Positions 41,208 to 51,562 of a stretch of DNA of 64,000 bases are shown piece after piece. The position numbers were made by a program, and so were the translations under genes. The first letter of the stretch is position 1, and each line of letters begins with the position of its first letter. The notes below the pieces were generated by a model. That model was given only the letters and a program-made list of their open reading frames with translations. It made no database searches and was not told the DNA's origin. The DNA lies in contig JASJOG010000121.1 in assembly GCA_030142905.1 (NCBI GenBank), positions 65,001 to 129,000 on the forward strand. Direction: 5' to 3'. The DNA comes from Heliopora coerulea. Lineage: Eukaryota; Cnidaria; Anthozoa; Scleralcyonacea; Helioporidae.

Positions 41208-42508
41208 ATGTCTGAAGGTTTTGATGATATTGAAATGAAAAATAGAAACATGGAAGAAAAAGAAGAGGAAACAAGTTTTGGTGGGGATGACCTATGGGCC
41301 GCAAGCGGTGAAGACAACCCTTAGGGTCATAATAGAAGTATAAACATAATAAACACAGAAAATCCAAAAAGAAAATTTAATAGGGTTGACCGCACAAGCG
41401 GCGAGCAAAGCTCTCTTTCAAGAGAAACACCTGTGAATATATCAAGAATGAGAAATGTAAAATCGATAATAACTAATGATAGAAAACTAAGTTTTAAAAA
41501 AATATTTAAAATTCGACTTGAAAAGAATGTCAATACCAACAATGAACCAGAGTTATTTACCAGAAAAAATAAGAAATATGTTGATGAATTTAATGATTAT
41601 ATGAAAAAAGCAAAAAAAGAATATGAAAAAACTCCAAGTGCGCTAATAGAACAAAGAATCGGTGTAGCCGTCTCAAAGCGTGGAGACAATTTATCAGTGA
41701 AGCTGTTTGCTGAAGGTGATGATGGTTATTTTGAAAGTGAAGTTGTCAATTCTATCACTAATGATTCTATTTTAGAAATTCGAACTAAAATTGATAGTAT
41801 AATTGGTGAAAATAACTTAAAAAAATTAATTGATAATGAACAGGATCCAAGACGAACATTATTTGAAAGAAATGAATTAAGAGAATTTAGAGGACTAGTA
41901 TATTTGGAGGGTATTGACTCCAATCTATCAGAAAATGAAAAAAAAAAGAAGTTATACGTGGAAAAATTGATGGATTTGATAGAGAGAATCAACATTGGAA
42001 AAATAAATCTGATTTAGAGACAGCTGAACCCCAAAAAAGTATAGATAAAAGTTTTTCAGAAATTGCAAAACTTCAAGCAGATAAAATGAGACTTGAAAAT
42101 AACGAAAGACCAATTAGTGAAGAAGGAATAAATATTTTAAATAATCAAGCTGAAGAATCTGACCTTGGTAGATTAGAAAGATTTAAAAAATGGGAAAAAG
42201 AAAATTTATTAGGACTATCAGCAGTTGCTATTTCTGTAGCAGGTATAATTACAGCAATAGTTATAAGGGCAAGAAATGCATTAAAACAAGGTGCAAAAGC
42301 AGTTGGAAATTTAGGAAAAGCAATTGCAAATATAGGTAAAAATTTTGGTGCAGTCATTTCAGCAGTTTTAAATTTAATTTCTCAAATATTATCATGGGGT
42401 GCAAAAGGTATTGCTTTTCTAGCTAAAAATTTATGGATATTAGTTATTGCAATTACTTACTTTTTATACAATAAATATAAAGAATACCGAAAGGGTAATA
42501 AAGATTAA
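41208..42508 (+). pseudogene. P2 conserved coiled-coil/membrane protein, broken
   Basis: ATG 41208 with TAG at 41322-41324, then an open frame to 42017 rich in charged helices (ARG-rich RVDRTSGE, KKAKKEYEKTPSALIEQRIG). A shift leads to 42086-42508 with ERFKKWEKENLLGLSAVA, an Ala/Gly-rich hydrophobic region and a final membrane helix before KYKEYRKGNKD. I recall proteins of this layout (RFKKWAKEN then repeated hydrophobic helices) as common in Polintons, probably virion membrane-active proteins. Confidence 0.6.
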
Positions 42509-42534
42509 AAAAAATTTTTTATATATAATAAAAA

Positions 42535-43772
42535 ATGAATAGAGTAAACGAATTATATCCAGGATATAAAAGATCAAAAATGAGTGAAATTAAAGGAAAC
42601 AGAACAAGGCATGTTGTAACTTTGAATCCAAATTCAGCAAACCCAGAAGAAGAACTTTATATAGATATTCCAAAATTAAATCCTAATTTGTGTCTTGTTC
42701 CTGATTCATTAAAATTGTTATTTAATTTTAAAAATGCAAATACTAAATCGTGGTTTTTAAATAATTTATCAAAATTGTTAAAGAAAAGATTGGTTGTTAA
42801 ATTTGCTGGAGAAATTGTTTACGATAATAGTGGAGAATCTTTACTAGAAATTTACAAGGATCTCTGGAAGCCTGAATTTGAAAGAGCAGATATGGTTGAA
42901 TACGGCATCGCCCAAGAAAACCTCAGAAAATTAATTTCAAAAGATGACTCTGGAGCAACAAGTGGTAATGCTGAAAAAGCTTCTGATAAATTAATGTATG
43001 ATATTTATGGAACAAACCAGTGTTTAAAATTAGAAAAAATACTTTCAGATCATGGACTATATGCCCCTTACAGAATGATTAATAATTTTCAATACATTTT
43101 AACTTTTCCAAAAGCTAGTGAAGTTATGGTAGCACAAAGTGGACAAAGTGTTGGTGGATATACATTGGAAAATTTAGAACTAGAGTATGAAACAATTAAA
43201 AATCAAGACTTGGCAATTGATGTTTTATCAAATTACACCACAGGAAGATCATTATCATATAATTATGTAACTTTGATGAAAACAGTAGAATGGAATAAAG
43301 ATGCAACTTTACATAATGAAACCATAAATATTCCATGGAAGAGTATGAAAGCAGTTGTGCTGTTATTTAGAAATAAAACTGTCACAGATAGCGAACTATT
43401 TGTTTATCCAAATATAACAGAAGTTAAAATTTCTGTTGAAGGAGTACCAAATAGTATATATTCTCAAGGTATGCCAAAAAGAAGATTTTTTGAAGAAGCA
43501 TTTAGAATATTTCACTGTGGATATGCTGACTGTGATTCAGTCATGAGTCTTGAGAAATTTTATAAAGATTCATTTGCATTATGTATTGATTTGAGAACAT
43601 TAGATGATAATTTTGTTTATGGAAACGGTAAAAAATTGGTAAATACACAGTCTGGGTTATTGTTAGAAATTAAAAAACTTCTATTTCTGCAAATGTAATA
43701 TTTCATATATTTGTGATAAGTGATGGATTGTTAAACATTGTAAATAAAGATTTGCCTTCAATTCAATTTTGA
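42535..43772 (+). pseudogene. P2 major capsid protein (double jelly-roll), C-terminal frameshift
   Basis: Nearly complete. 387 residues are in one frame, from MNRVNELYPGYKRSK through VVKFAGEIVYDNSGES, KILSDHGLYAPYRM, AQSGQSVGGYTLENLELEYE and SIYSQGMPKRRFFEEA to NTQSGLLLEIKK. A shift at about 43685 leaves the last 25 codons (FVISDGLLNIV) in another frame, ending TGA near 43772. This pattern is that of the Polinton MCP, which forms the icosahedral shell. It is followed by the packaging ATPase, as expected for a virion module. Confidence 0.8.
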
Positions 43773-43805
43773 AAACAAAAATCAAGGATTTTTGAAAAAT
43801 AAAAA

Positions 43806-44429
43806 ATGAATAACAGTGAAGGTAAAAAACCGTTTAATATGATAATTGTTGGAATGACTGCTTGTACAAAAACAAAATATCTTTTAGATTTTATAGAATC
43901 AGAATATAAAAATTATTTTGATTATATTTTTTTAATTTGTCAAACATTTGAATGGAACAAAACTTATGAAAATTGGAAATATGATAAAGATGAAGATTTT
44001 ATTGCTATTCCTTGTGACCAAGATAATGTTGAAGATTGGTTAAAATTTATAGTTGACTTTTCAAAAGGAAGTAAAAGTTTGCTCATATTGGATGATTGTG
44101 CAAGTGGGAAAAATGTTAAAAATAGAACAAGTGAGTTGGTTAAATTGGGATTTAGTGCTAGACATTATAATCTTTCTGTTGTTGTAATTACACAACAATT
44201 GACATCTATTGCAAAACCATTTAGAGAAAATATTTCAAAGTTGGTTACATTTTATAACCCGGATAAAAAAGATATGACAACAATAATTCAAGAATGTTTA
44301 GATGTAGGCGACCACATGGCAGAAGGTAAAAAAGAATTGGATAAAATTTTAGAAACATTCAAAACAAAAAAATATTCAAGATTGGAAATTAATTTAATTT
44401 TTCCATTTGGTTATAAAATAAATGAGTGA
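43806..44429 (+). CDS. P2 packaging ATPase, Walker A glycine replaced
   Basis: 207 residues, intact frame. FtsK/A32-like ATPase: Walker A at 43851-43874 reads GMTACTKT, where the family has Gly before Lys-Thr. Here the codon is ACA (Thr). Walker B is LLILDDCASG (about 44082), followed by SARHYNLSVVVITQQLTSIAKPFREN. It would power DNA packaging. The P-loop change should abolish nucleotide binding, so the protein is full length but probably inactive, unless this is a sequencing error. Confidence 0.8.
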   Translation: MNNSEGKKPFNMIIVGMTACTKTKYLLDFIESEYKNYFDYIFLICQTFEWNKTYENWKYDKDEDFIAIPCDQDNVEDWLKFIVDFSKGSKSLLILDDCASGKNVKNRTSELVKLGFSARHYNLSVVVITQQLTSIAKPFRENISKLVTFYNPDKKDMTTIIQECLDVGDHMAEGKKELDKILETFKTKKYSRLEINLIFPFGYKINE

Positions 44430-44899
44430 AAATAGTGAAGATGTAGAAGTCCCGCAAATTGAGACAAGTACAAACGCAAGATGTTAAAAAAGAAGTAATG
44501 AAAAAATGAGAAGAATTGATAAAATTGTCTGAAGATGGGGAAATTAGTCAATCAGTACAAAATTTGAAAAAATCAAGTGATAAAGTTATATTAAAAATTT
44601 ATGCTGAATATGAAGTAAAACAAGCAGAAAAAGCAAATGTATTTTTAACAGATTTATTAGGAGGGTTAGAAGCAATTGAAAGCAGTGAAGAATTGGAAAA
44701 AGAACTGGTGAAAGATAAATTATTAAAAAGAGATGTAAAATCTGTAGTTGAAAAACTAAGTCCATATTTACCATATCTTGGAATATTATCTGGTGGAGTT
44801 ACAGTTGGAAAACATGTTACTAAAAAACATAGCAAAAAAGACGACAGCGGAGCTGGCCGTCAAGACGGTAGTGAGCTGTCAACAAGTCAAACTGAATAA
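44424..44899 (+). pseudogene. P2 helical protein overlapping the ATPase end
   Basis: ATG 44424 overlaps the ATPase stop by a few bases. The first frame stops at about 44486, and TGA near 44505 precedes the 44516-44899 frame (KLSEDGEISQSVQNLKK, YEVKQAEKANVFLTDLLGG, KLSPYLPYLGILSGG). Acidic helical protein with a short hydrophobic segment. Unrecognised. Confidence 0.45.
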
Positions 44900-44933
44900 T
44901 TTTATAATATATATTGTATTATAAAATTAAAAA

Positions 44934-45281
44934 TTATTCTGTAGATTCTGAAGATGAAGGTTTAACAACTGTGTCTTTTCTGGTTAATTTACTCATAAGT
45001 GTATTTATTATTTTATCTTTTTCTTTTGAGTTATTGTTTGTTGATTCTTCATTTTCTAAAAACTGAATTTCATGTATATTATTTTTCCCAAACGTCATTC
45101 CGGCTTCAAAATCTTTCATTCCAATATCAACATGAGTCCCGATTCTAAAACCACTTTTTTTAATTTTTCTAAAATTTATTGGTGGATAACCATGAAGATT
45201 TAAATCTAACTTTGTATCCTTGCCTGAATCCTTATTGGAATTATTTTTATTATTTGTTTTTGATGATATACAATTTCCCAT
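44934..45281 (-). CDS. P2 putative N-myristoylated protein (115 aa)
   Basis: Choosing ATG 45281 gives the start MGNCISSK, a textbook N-myristoylation signal (Gly2, Ser6) with an adjacent Cys for palmitoylation. The longer ORF start (45374) adds an unlikely hydrophobic leader. A polar Asn/Ser/Lys-rich middle, GTHVDIGMKDFEAGMTFG and an acidic-Ser tail follow. Membrane association is inferred. It is the last gene before the P2 right end, transcribed inwards. Confidence 0.55.
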   Translation of the reverse strand: MGNCISSKTNNKNNSNKDSGKDTKLDLNLHGYPPINFRKIKKSGFRIGTHVDIGMKDFEAGMTFGKNNIHEIQFLENEESTNNNSKEKDKIINTLMSKLTRKDTVVKPSSSESTE

Positions 45282-45379
45282 TTTTTTATTCTTGACAATA
45301 ACTAATTTTTCCACAAATTTTACATCGAAATGTTCTAGGTTCTGAAATATAAATATAAAGTTTAAAAACATCATTCCAA

Positions 45380-45982
45380 AAAAAATCTAAACAATTTACT
45401 AAATCTTAGGTAAAAATTTAGAATTTTCAAGCATTTTTAACATATTGTAAATAAATATCTATTAGTATTTTTTAAAACTATATCATACATTTTTATTTAA
45501 AACAAAATTCTTAAAATCAATGTATCTTGATAGTGTTATTAGAGTTTTTACTTTTGCCTAAAATGTTTGTTTAAAATTCTGTCAAAAAAGGTAATTCCCC
45601 CACCTGTCGTTGAGGGGTTTTCCCCACATTCCATACATTCCAGATCTCCCTAACAATGGAGCAAACTAAAAATAGTTTTTTTGTTGACATCAAGCTGTTC
45701 AAGTTGACATTGAGTTAGGCATGTATGGAATGTTTGGAATGTTTGGAATGTTAAGGTTATTCCCCAAGACACTTTGAAAAATTTTGACCTGTTTTTTAAA
45801 ATGTTCTGAAATTCTTGGTAATGTAATTAAATTCATGAAAGTGACCGGAAGTTAAGTAAGTGAAACCGAAAGTGACTCCGTTAGGAAAAAGGGTAACCCC
45901 CCACGACACTGAAAAATTTTGACCAAATTTGTAAATGTGTTGAAAAAGGAGTGACAGAATCCAGACATTACAGACTACTACT
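45380..45982. repeat. P2 right terminal region (probable TIR)
   Basis: Non-coding. It contains (GGAATGTTT)x3 at about 45727-45752, and two imperfect copies of GACACT(TT)GAAAAATTTTGACC (about 45769 and 45915) each preceded by a C-run. The end GACATTACAGACTACTACT stops at 45982. Read inward it is AGTAGTAGTCTG, resembling the AGTAGTAAGG terminus of Element B. The opposite TIR is missing, so the exact end and the duplication (GATCCA?) are unconfirmed. Confidence 0.5.
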
Positions 45983-46682
45983 GATCCAATATTTTTTTAT
46001 AATCATACTTATCATTCTTCAAAACAATACAGTTTCTTGACTAGCGCAGTGAATATTACTTCGATAACAACACTCTTTTTTCTTTGCCCCTAACATACCT
46101 TGAGCTCCAAATAGATCATGTAAAAATTCAAATTTTGGACAGTCGACAAATTAAATGTTCACACCAAAACAGTCAAAATATCTGCATAACCTCTGTTTGA
46201 AATCGCCTCCTTTATATCCTATCACAACAGGGTATCTAGGGTTGTTGCCAGTAAGTGATAATCGAATTTCATTTAATCATTCCTTGACAGACTGCTTGGC
46301 ATCAACATGATTCCATTGTGTCCTATAATATATACTGTGAATCGACGATTGATATAAAATACTCTTGTTTTTCAGTCAAATCATAAAAATTTGGAAAAGA
46401 TGAATCATACAAATGATATGTTTTCACGCACACATTTTCTAGATCGCAAATACAAATTTCTCTATAAAAAATTGGACCATCAACTACAAAACATTCACAA
46501 TCCATTACATGTGTAATATTATTCAATAAAGTCATTTGTTCATCATATGTAAATTGATTCCATTGATTTCTATTACAATTTGCTTTTTCAATTAATTGCA
46601 TATTTTTCCAAGGTGAAGGTGAACAAAGTGAAGTAAAAAAAAATAAAGAACATTCACCCCACGCAACATTAGCTTTCACCAC
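45983..46682 (-). pseudogene. exonuclease-like gene of Element B interrupted by P2
   Basis: From ATG 46682 the frame runs to about 46323 with FVVDGPIFYREICICDLEN. After stops and shifts it continues with YPVVIGYKGGDFKQRL, CPKFEFLHDLFGAQG and HCASQETVLF, ending at the P2 terminus. The strand-acid-strand start, a GYKGG strand and a Cys/His-rich end recall RNase H-fold (DEDD-like) exonuclease proteins of arthropod and viral elements. This is from memory and tentative. The C-terminus is not found on the other side of P2. Confidence 0.45.
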
Positions 46683-46799
46683 TCCATCGTGCTATTTATT
46701 GTCATAGTTCCCACCATCCATGTGATTATCATATGACATTTTATTTTTTTTTTAACAAGCTTTTCCTATCACTAAAATATTTTCGATAAATATCTACTT

Positions 46800-47297
46800 T
46801 CAATCAAATCCATTTTTTTTGTATCGATCTTTCCAATGTCTGTACAATTTTGTAAGTTTGCTTAATTTTTCATAAGCTTCATATTTCAATTCACAAATAC
46901 ATTTGATCTCATCATATTTACTCTTTACGGACACTTTGATATCAACTGGTGATTTGGTATATATCACTTCTTGTCTTGCATATTTTTCATCTTGATTTTT
47001 CTTTCTTTTCAAAATCAAAAATTTTTGACCGGTTTCTTGCAATTTTTGTTGTTCAGATGGCAATTTCAATTTAATGTCTCTATCATTGAACTGATCTTTA
47101 ATTTCACACTTTTCTTCTTCTTCTTCTACTTTATTGTTGTTGTCTTCTATGTCGTCACTATCTACCGCTTTATATGATTGTTGTTCTTTGTATCCCACCA
47201 CACTTAACCTTTCCATATGCATTTGCTCAATGGATTTTCTTTTCCAATACTGACTGTGGGAATAGTTTGATGAATGTTTCAAATTCATTCTAGCCAT
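46800..47297 (-). CDS. Element B hypothetical acidic/helical protein (165 aa), intact
   Basis: Starts MARMNLKHSSNYSHSQYWKR. It has an acidic tract (EDNNNKVEEEEEKCE), a Lys-rich middle (FLILKRKKNQDEKYAR) and a helical C-terminus (LSKLTKLYRHWKDRYKK). Predicted coiled coil, no membrane segment. Unrecognised. The 117 bp to 46682 hold the motif TTGTCATAGTTCCCACC (46699). Confidence 0.5.
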   Translation of the reverse strand: MARMNLKHSSNYSHSQYWKRKSIEQMHMERLSVVGYKEQQSYKAVDSDDIEDNNNKVEEEEEKCEIKDQFNDRDIKLKLPSEQQKLQETGQKFLILKRKKNQDEKYARQEVIYTKSPVDIKVSVKSKYDEIKCICELKYEAYEKLSKLTKLYRHWKDRYKKNGFD

Positions 47298-47434
47298 TTT
47301 AGGAACATAGACATAACCACTGATGCTAATATAACCAACAGGCTGGAATGAAATCTTATTAAATCACACAATAACATCGAAGTTTTTTGTTTTTTTTTAA
47401 ATTCAAACTGTAGACTCCAATCCATTAATTTTCA

Positions 47435-47632
47435 TTAACACAAATTGATTTTTTCAAACAAAATTATGCGACTGCCAGATCCAATTTCAATATTGTCTGT
47501 ATCATACATTCTGCCAACACAAATTGTAAACACTTTTCTCAAAACCTCATCCAACGAACACAAGTCTTGATTACATTCTGTCAAAAAACATAAATGATTT
47601 AATGTTTCACTCAAATTTGAATTACAGTCCAC
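47435..47632 (-). CDS. Element B small hypothetical protein (65 aa)
   Basis: Starts MDCNSNLSETLNHL and ends GSRIILFEKINLC, with four Cys residues. The reading frame is also open upstream without an ATG. Unrecognised. The 145 bp on either side hold no gene. Confidence 0.35.
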   Translation of the reverse strand: MDCNSNLSETLNHLCFLTECNQDLCSLDEVLRKVFTICVGRMYDTDNIEIGSGSRIILFEKINLC

Positions 47633-47777
47633 AATAGGAATAAAAATTTATTTACTCTATGTACATTGAAAAAGGAAACTGAAAAGTGATAAAAAATATT
47701 AACTAATATATTTATTGATATATTTTTTACCATCTGACCATTTCCTATATCAATGTACATTATTACAGTCCAAGTAT

Positions 47778-48051
47778 TCATTTGAGCATTGGTAATCCTA
47801 TTGCACCCAGTCCGGCAGCCAACAAAGGAGCAATTCCACCTCTTTGTGCACAGTACTGCTGTTTCGTTCTAGGTATGTATAACCCCCTACCTTGTTTTGT
47901 TTGATGTCTTTTTCCTCGTGGATGACAAATAATTCTGTCTAATTTTTTTAAATTAAAAAGTTCTTTTTACATTTAAAATTTTAGAAACTTCACCCAAAAT
48001 CTGCAGTGCCAAAGCCAATCCTAATACACCCATTCCATTCTTATTTATCAT
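47778..48051 (-). pseudogene. small hydrophobic/basic virion-peptide-like gene, frameshifted
   Basis: ATG 48051 gives an amphipathic helix (MGVLGLALALQILGEVSKIL). A shift in a T/A run (about 47955) leads to RGKRHQTKQGRGLYIPR and a final RGGIAPLLAAGLGAIGLPM. The basic, Gly/Leu-rich C-terminus resembles small core or membrane-lytic peptides of adenovirus-like particles. Resemblance is compositional only. Confidence 0.4.
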
Positions 48052-48239
48052 TCTTTTAACCAATCATTTTATTCTCTTTATTTTAAATTTTTTATTTCTT
48101 TTTAAAAAATCAAACAAAGTAAAAAGATTCAAAAATCCAACATGTAAGTAAATGTAATGTAAAAACTACAAAATGGTTCTTCACAAACAGCCACAATCAC
48201 TGACGACCTTTCATAAAATCCATCAGGCGACTGATAATT

Positions 48240-48776
48240 CAAGCAAATATTCTGGAAGTATTATAATATCATCTTTTGCATTCAATTTATAATTTAAATC
48301 TTACAATTTCAAAAATTTCAATTCCACATAATCATTTTCAGTAGTTATCGTTGGAAACAATTTATCCAAGTCCAATCTTGCTTTTGAAAAATTATCATAA
48401 TTTATTTTTAACATTCAATATGCAATGAATTGTCTATCTTTCTCTATTTGTAAATGATGATTCACTTCAATCTCAATATCTTTTAAAAATCTTTTTTTCC
48501 AATATCAAGGTGATTGGATTTAAATACTTCAGGGGATTGAACCACACCATCAATAGAATTGTATAGATTATTAATATTGGATGTAGTTCTCCAAAACAAT
48601 TGACCAACAAAATATCCAGTTTTATTCACTGTTTCAGCAGAATCAATTCTAAATAAAGGAGTAATCTTATCTCCTTTAAACGCGTTAATTTTGTTCGTTA
48701 CGTATGTGGCAATATTACCAAAAGGATCATAATATGGAAACTCCATTCGATGACAAATTTTTTTTTTTCCAAACAT
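48240..48776 (-). pseudogene. Element B putative minor virion protein, broken
   Basis: ATG 48776 opens MFGKKKICHRMEFPYYDPFG, then VNKTGYFVGQLFWRTTSNI. After a shift at the T-run near 48490 it continues with IEVNHHLQIEKDRQFIAY, two stops, DNFSKARLDLDKLFPTI and KDDIIILPEYLLEL to about 48240. Strand-rich. The position between small virion-like genes suggests a structural role (penton-like?). No firm family. Confidence 0.4.
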
Positions 48777-48899
48777 TTTGTTTAATAAAACTTAAATTCA
48801 TACAACGTTTGATTGATTATCAAATTTAAATAATCAAGTAATGGTTCAACATGGCAAGAACATCAATAAGAATACATATTGAATAATTGTTGAATATAT

Positions 48900-49184
48900 T
48901 TACAAAAATCCTCTTCCTTTTTTTGCAACATGAAAAGAATTATAACCAACAGCACCTCTCTCATCAAAATTAGATTTCACAAATCGAATCTCTTTAATAT
49001 CATTCATCAGTCGAGTTCGTACTAAAGGAGCATCCAACATATATGGAAAAATATCTCCTGGATATACATCAGGTATTAAATTCAACATAAAATGTTTATA
49101 CTTCATCGTTTTTCCTTTTTTCATAAAAAAAAACAAATATAAAGTTATTTGCTTACCCTTTTTCTGAACAACCAAAATGTACAC
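48900..49184 (-). CDS. Element B small basic protein
   Basis: The longest frame starts 49184. More likely starts are ATG 49124 or 49106 (MKYKHFMLNLIPDVYPGD). Ends FHVAKKGRGFL, with DAPLVRTRLMND in the middle. About 69-75 residues, net basic. Possibly a virion core peptide. Unrecognised. Confidence 0.4.
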   Translation of the reverse strand: MYILVVQKKGKQITLYLFFFMKKGKTMKYKHFMLNLIPDVYPGDIFPYMLDAPLVRTRLMNDIKEIRFVKSNFDERGAVGYNSFHVAKKGRGFL

Positions 49185-49803
49185 AATTTTGCATTATCAA
49201 TTTATTACATTTCATCTTTTTCTTTGAACAATTACAATCAATCCAATTAAAATATTTATATACACATGGTGATTCAATTTTGCAATCACAAAAACAATCT
49301 ACGTCCATTGCTTCTTGTTGCTCATCTCGTGTAAACAGCAAATGGTTCTTGGCACAATTCACTTGCACAAAACTGTGTTCCATGGATGTGAGGAAATTTT
49401 GGTAACAAGCAAGTCAAACATTGAAACACACGTATATATACCCATTTTTGTTGATTTAATATTTTTACAACAACTTCACTGTTACTTATAATCGAATCAA
49501 GATATATATTTCCATTCCATAATAATAACATATCAGGCACTGTCAACCAAATTGGAAGTTCCACACTATTATCATACATAATGACAATAACACTTCTTTG
49601 TTAACAATTCCAGTCTTTCTTGTTTGATCAATGCAAACATACTGACCCTTTACATCCCAATCTAGTTTGTTATGAAAAATCCTCATAACAACATAATGAA
49701 AATCACATAATTGGTCATTATAAAAACAAAGCAACAAATGAAAATAATCCAAAACTTCTTGCATATCCTCAACATAAATGTAATCACTACTATAAAAACT
49801 CAA
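49153..49803 (-). pseudogene. Element B Cys-rich protein split over three frames
   Basis: Three overlapping minus-strand ORFs (49803-49543, 49579-49322, 49383-49153) read as consecutive parts of one protein with two frameshifts. The parts are a helical N-terminus (EDMQEVLDYFHLLLCFYND), a middle (PIWLTVPDMLLLWNGNIYLD) and a Cys-rich end (DCFCDCKIESPC, DCNCSKKKMKC). The Cys pairs suggest metal binding. Unrecognised. Confidence 0.45.
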
Positions 49804-50203
49804 TTGATGTTGCTTTCGTTCTTAATCTTCTGTTTTTCTCGTTATGCAACATAGTAACATTATGAAAAGCACATGAAAAAATTGTATATGACGATGATTT
49901 TCATCCAAACTCACATTGCTTAACTTGTCATCTTTCATCATCTTTTATTTCTTCTTTTTCCTTCTTATTCCTTCTAAATCAACTTAATTAATCACACTAA
50001 CCAAATATGGTATAAACAAGTTCTAATGTTTGAACCTCAAACAAGGTCAATAATAAAAAAAATTTTCTTCTTAACCAAATATGGTGTAAACAAATCCTCC
50101 TGTTCCATCCTCAACCAAAAAAATCGTTCAAGGTCAATAATGAAAAAAATTCCTTCTAGAACAACTTAATTTATCGCATTAACCAAATATGGTGTAAACA
50201 AAA
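49804..50203. repeat. intergenic region with three inverted copies of the 19-bp arm motif
   Basis: ACCAAATATGGTRTAAACAA at 50000, 50074 and 50182 is the reverse complement of the TTGTTTACACCATATWTGG units at 12649-12895. AAGGTCAATAAT accompanies two of the copies. No gene is supported here. Confidence 0.7.
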
Positions 50204-50751
50204 TCAATCAATGTCAATAATAAAACTTCCTTTTACATTTCTTGCCAAATCCTCATTGAGTAATCGTAATTGGATCAGATAAAAATGGAGGTTGTACACA
50301 AAACTGAAAACCATGCAAAACTCCACCATGTTGATGCTTTCTGTTTTTTTTTTCTTTTTTTTCCACATTTCGAACACATTTTTTTTTTTCAAATAAAGTC
50401 TTTTCCATAAACAAATGTTTTTTTCCTCGTTTCCACACTGTGAAATGTAGGACAACAATTCTCACACCACATATATTTTGTTAATATCTTCTCATCAATT
50501 TCCTCCCTTGTATTATCCAAGCAATCGTAAAAGAAAAACCATTCCACTTTACACCAACTCAAACATTTCCAAACCTCACCAGATAAATTTCTTCCACAAA
50601 ATTCACAAATCATCTTCTTCACAATCCAAAATCCAAGCAAACACAAATAACACTCAGTAAACCAAACATATTTATATATAAACTTAATCACCATGGTTCC
50701 CACCATCACATGCATGTAATTTAGCTTCAAATGCTTCCTTAAATAAATCAT
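50204..50751 (-). pseudogene. Element B zinc-finger-like protein, frameshifted at the end
   Basis: Main frame 50751-50389: CEFCGRNLSGEVWKCLSWC (about residues 52-70), then a WCENCCPTFHS pair, consistent with a two-site zinc module. A T/A run near 50385 shifts the frame to a Lys-rich tail ending LSDPITITQ (50253). Overlaps the end of the gene at 50684-50929 in another frame. Unrecognised. Confidence 0.4.
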
Positions 50752-50929
50752 TTAATTTTTTTGAATTTTCCATATTTTGGGTATTTCTTCACATTATCTC
50801 AGTATCTCTTTCCGTCCACATTTTATGAACTAAATTATCAAATCTTCGACGAAAATCCAAATCATTTTCCATTTTATCAATTCGTAATTGCATGTTATAC
50901 ATTTCTATATAAAAAATTTGTTTATTCAT
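50684..50929 (-). pseudogene. Element B small helical gene, one in-frame TGA
   Basis: ATG 50929: MNKQIFYIEMYNMQLRID, then DFRRRFDNLVHKMW, TGA near 50788, and the same frame to NDLFKEAFEAKL and a C-terminal DGGNHGD. The last codons coincide with the dispersed GGTGGGAACCATG motif. Unrecognised. Confidence 0.4.
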
Positions 50930-51179
50930 TATTAATTTCATTTTCAATTTCAATTTCAATAACCAGTATAAATAAAATTAAAATTATTTACAAAATCTTC
51001 TCTTTCTCCACAGGTCATTAATCAAAAATTACGAGATTTACAAATGTTCATTAACCACCAAGTACAATCATACCTAAGATAGGGAGCTTTAAATATTATC
51101 AAAAGCTTAACAAAATCTGAAGTTAATGGATCATCATACAAATCAATTTTGCTAATCACTTTTACCACATCACATTTAT

Positions 51180-51562
51180 GAAGTGTTCTTCACCACCAAT
51201 TTTCCATTTCACCAATGTAATACCTTATCCACAAATTTTCTCACCACATTGGAATCCAACAAACAAAGATAAGTAAATACTTGCTGCTGCATTTCATAGC
51301 TCAATTGTATTAATTATTCCTTTTTCTGTAATGCTCTACCTATTTGAGAAATAATCTCGTCAGTTTGATCATGTGCCATGATATTTCCCCAAACATGATG
51401 TTCCGTAGTACCAAACCACTCCCAATTACGCATCTTGCAATTAAATTCTTCCCACGATTTCCAATTATGTTTATTAAACATGACCAATATCCTTTCCAAA
51501 TCGAATTCCAATCCAGCACAAAACATTCCCCTACAGACTCGTTGCTGCCAACTCATTTCCAC
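51180..51562 (-). pseudogene. Element B hypothetical gene with stops
   Basis: ATG 51562 (MEMSWQQRVCRGMFCAGLEF) to TAA at 51314, then the same frame continues with VFTYLCLLDSNVVRKFVDKV and two more stops to about 51180. Trp-rich middle (WKSWEEFN, WEWFGTTEHHVWG). Unrecognised. Probably the last gene of the right arm. Confidence 0.4.

Larger units (their letters stand above)
30758..45982. mobile_element. Polinton 2 (P2), left end missing
   Basis: A contiguous Polinton gene set: PolB truncated at 30758, six small genes, two fibre-like genes, two structural genes, integrase, MCP and ATPase, ending in a terminal region that probably finishes GACTACTACT at 45982. It sits inside an Element B gene (46.0-46.7 kb). 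Gene content matches P1. PolB C-terminus and left terminus are absent. Confidence 0.8.
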
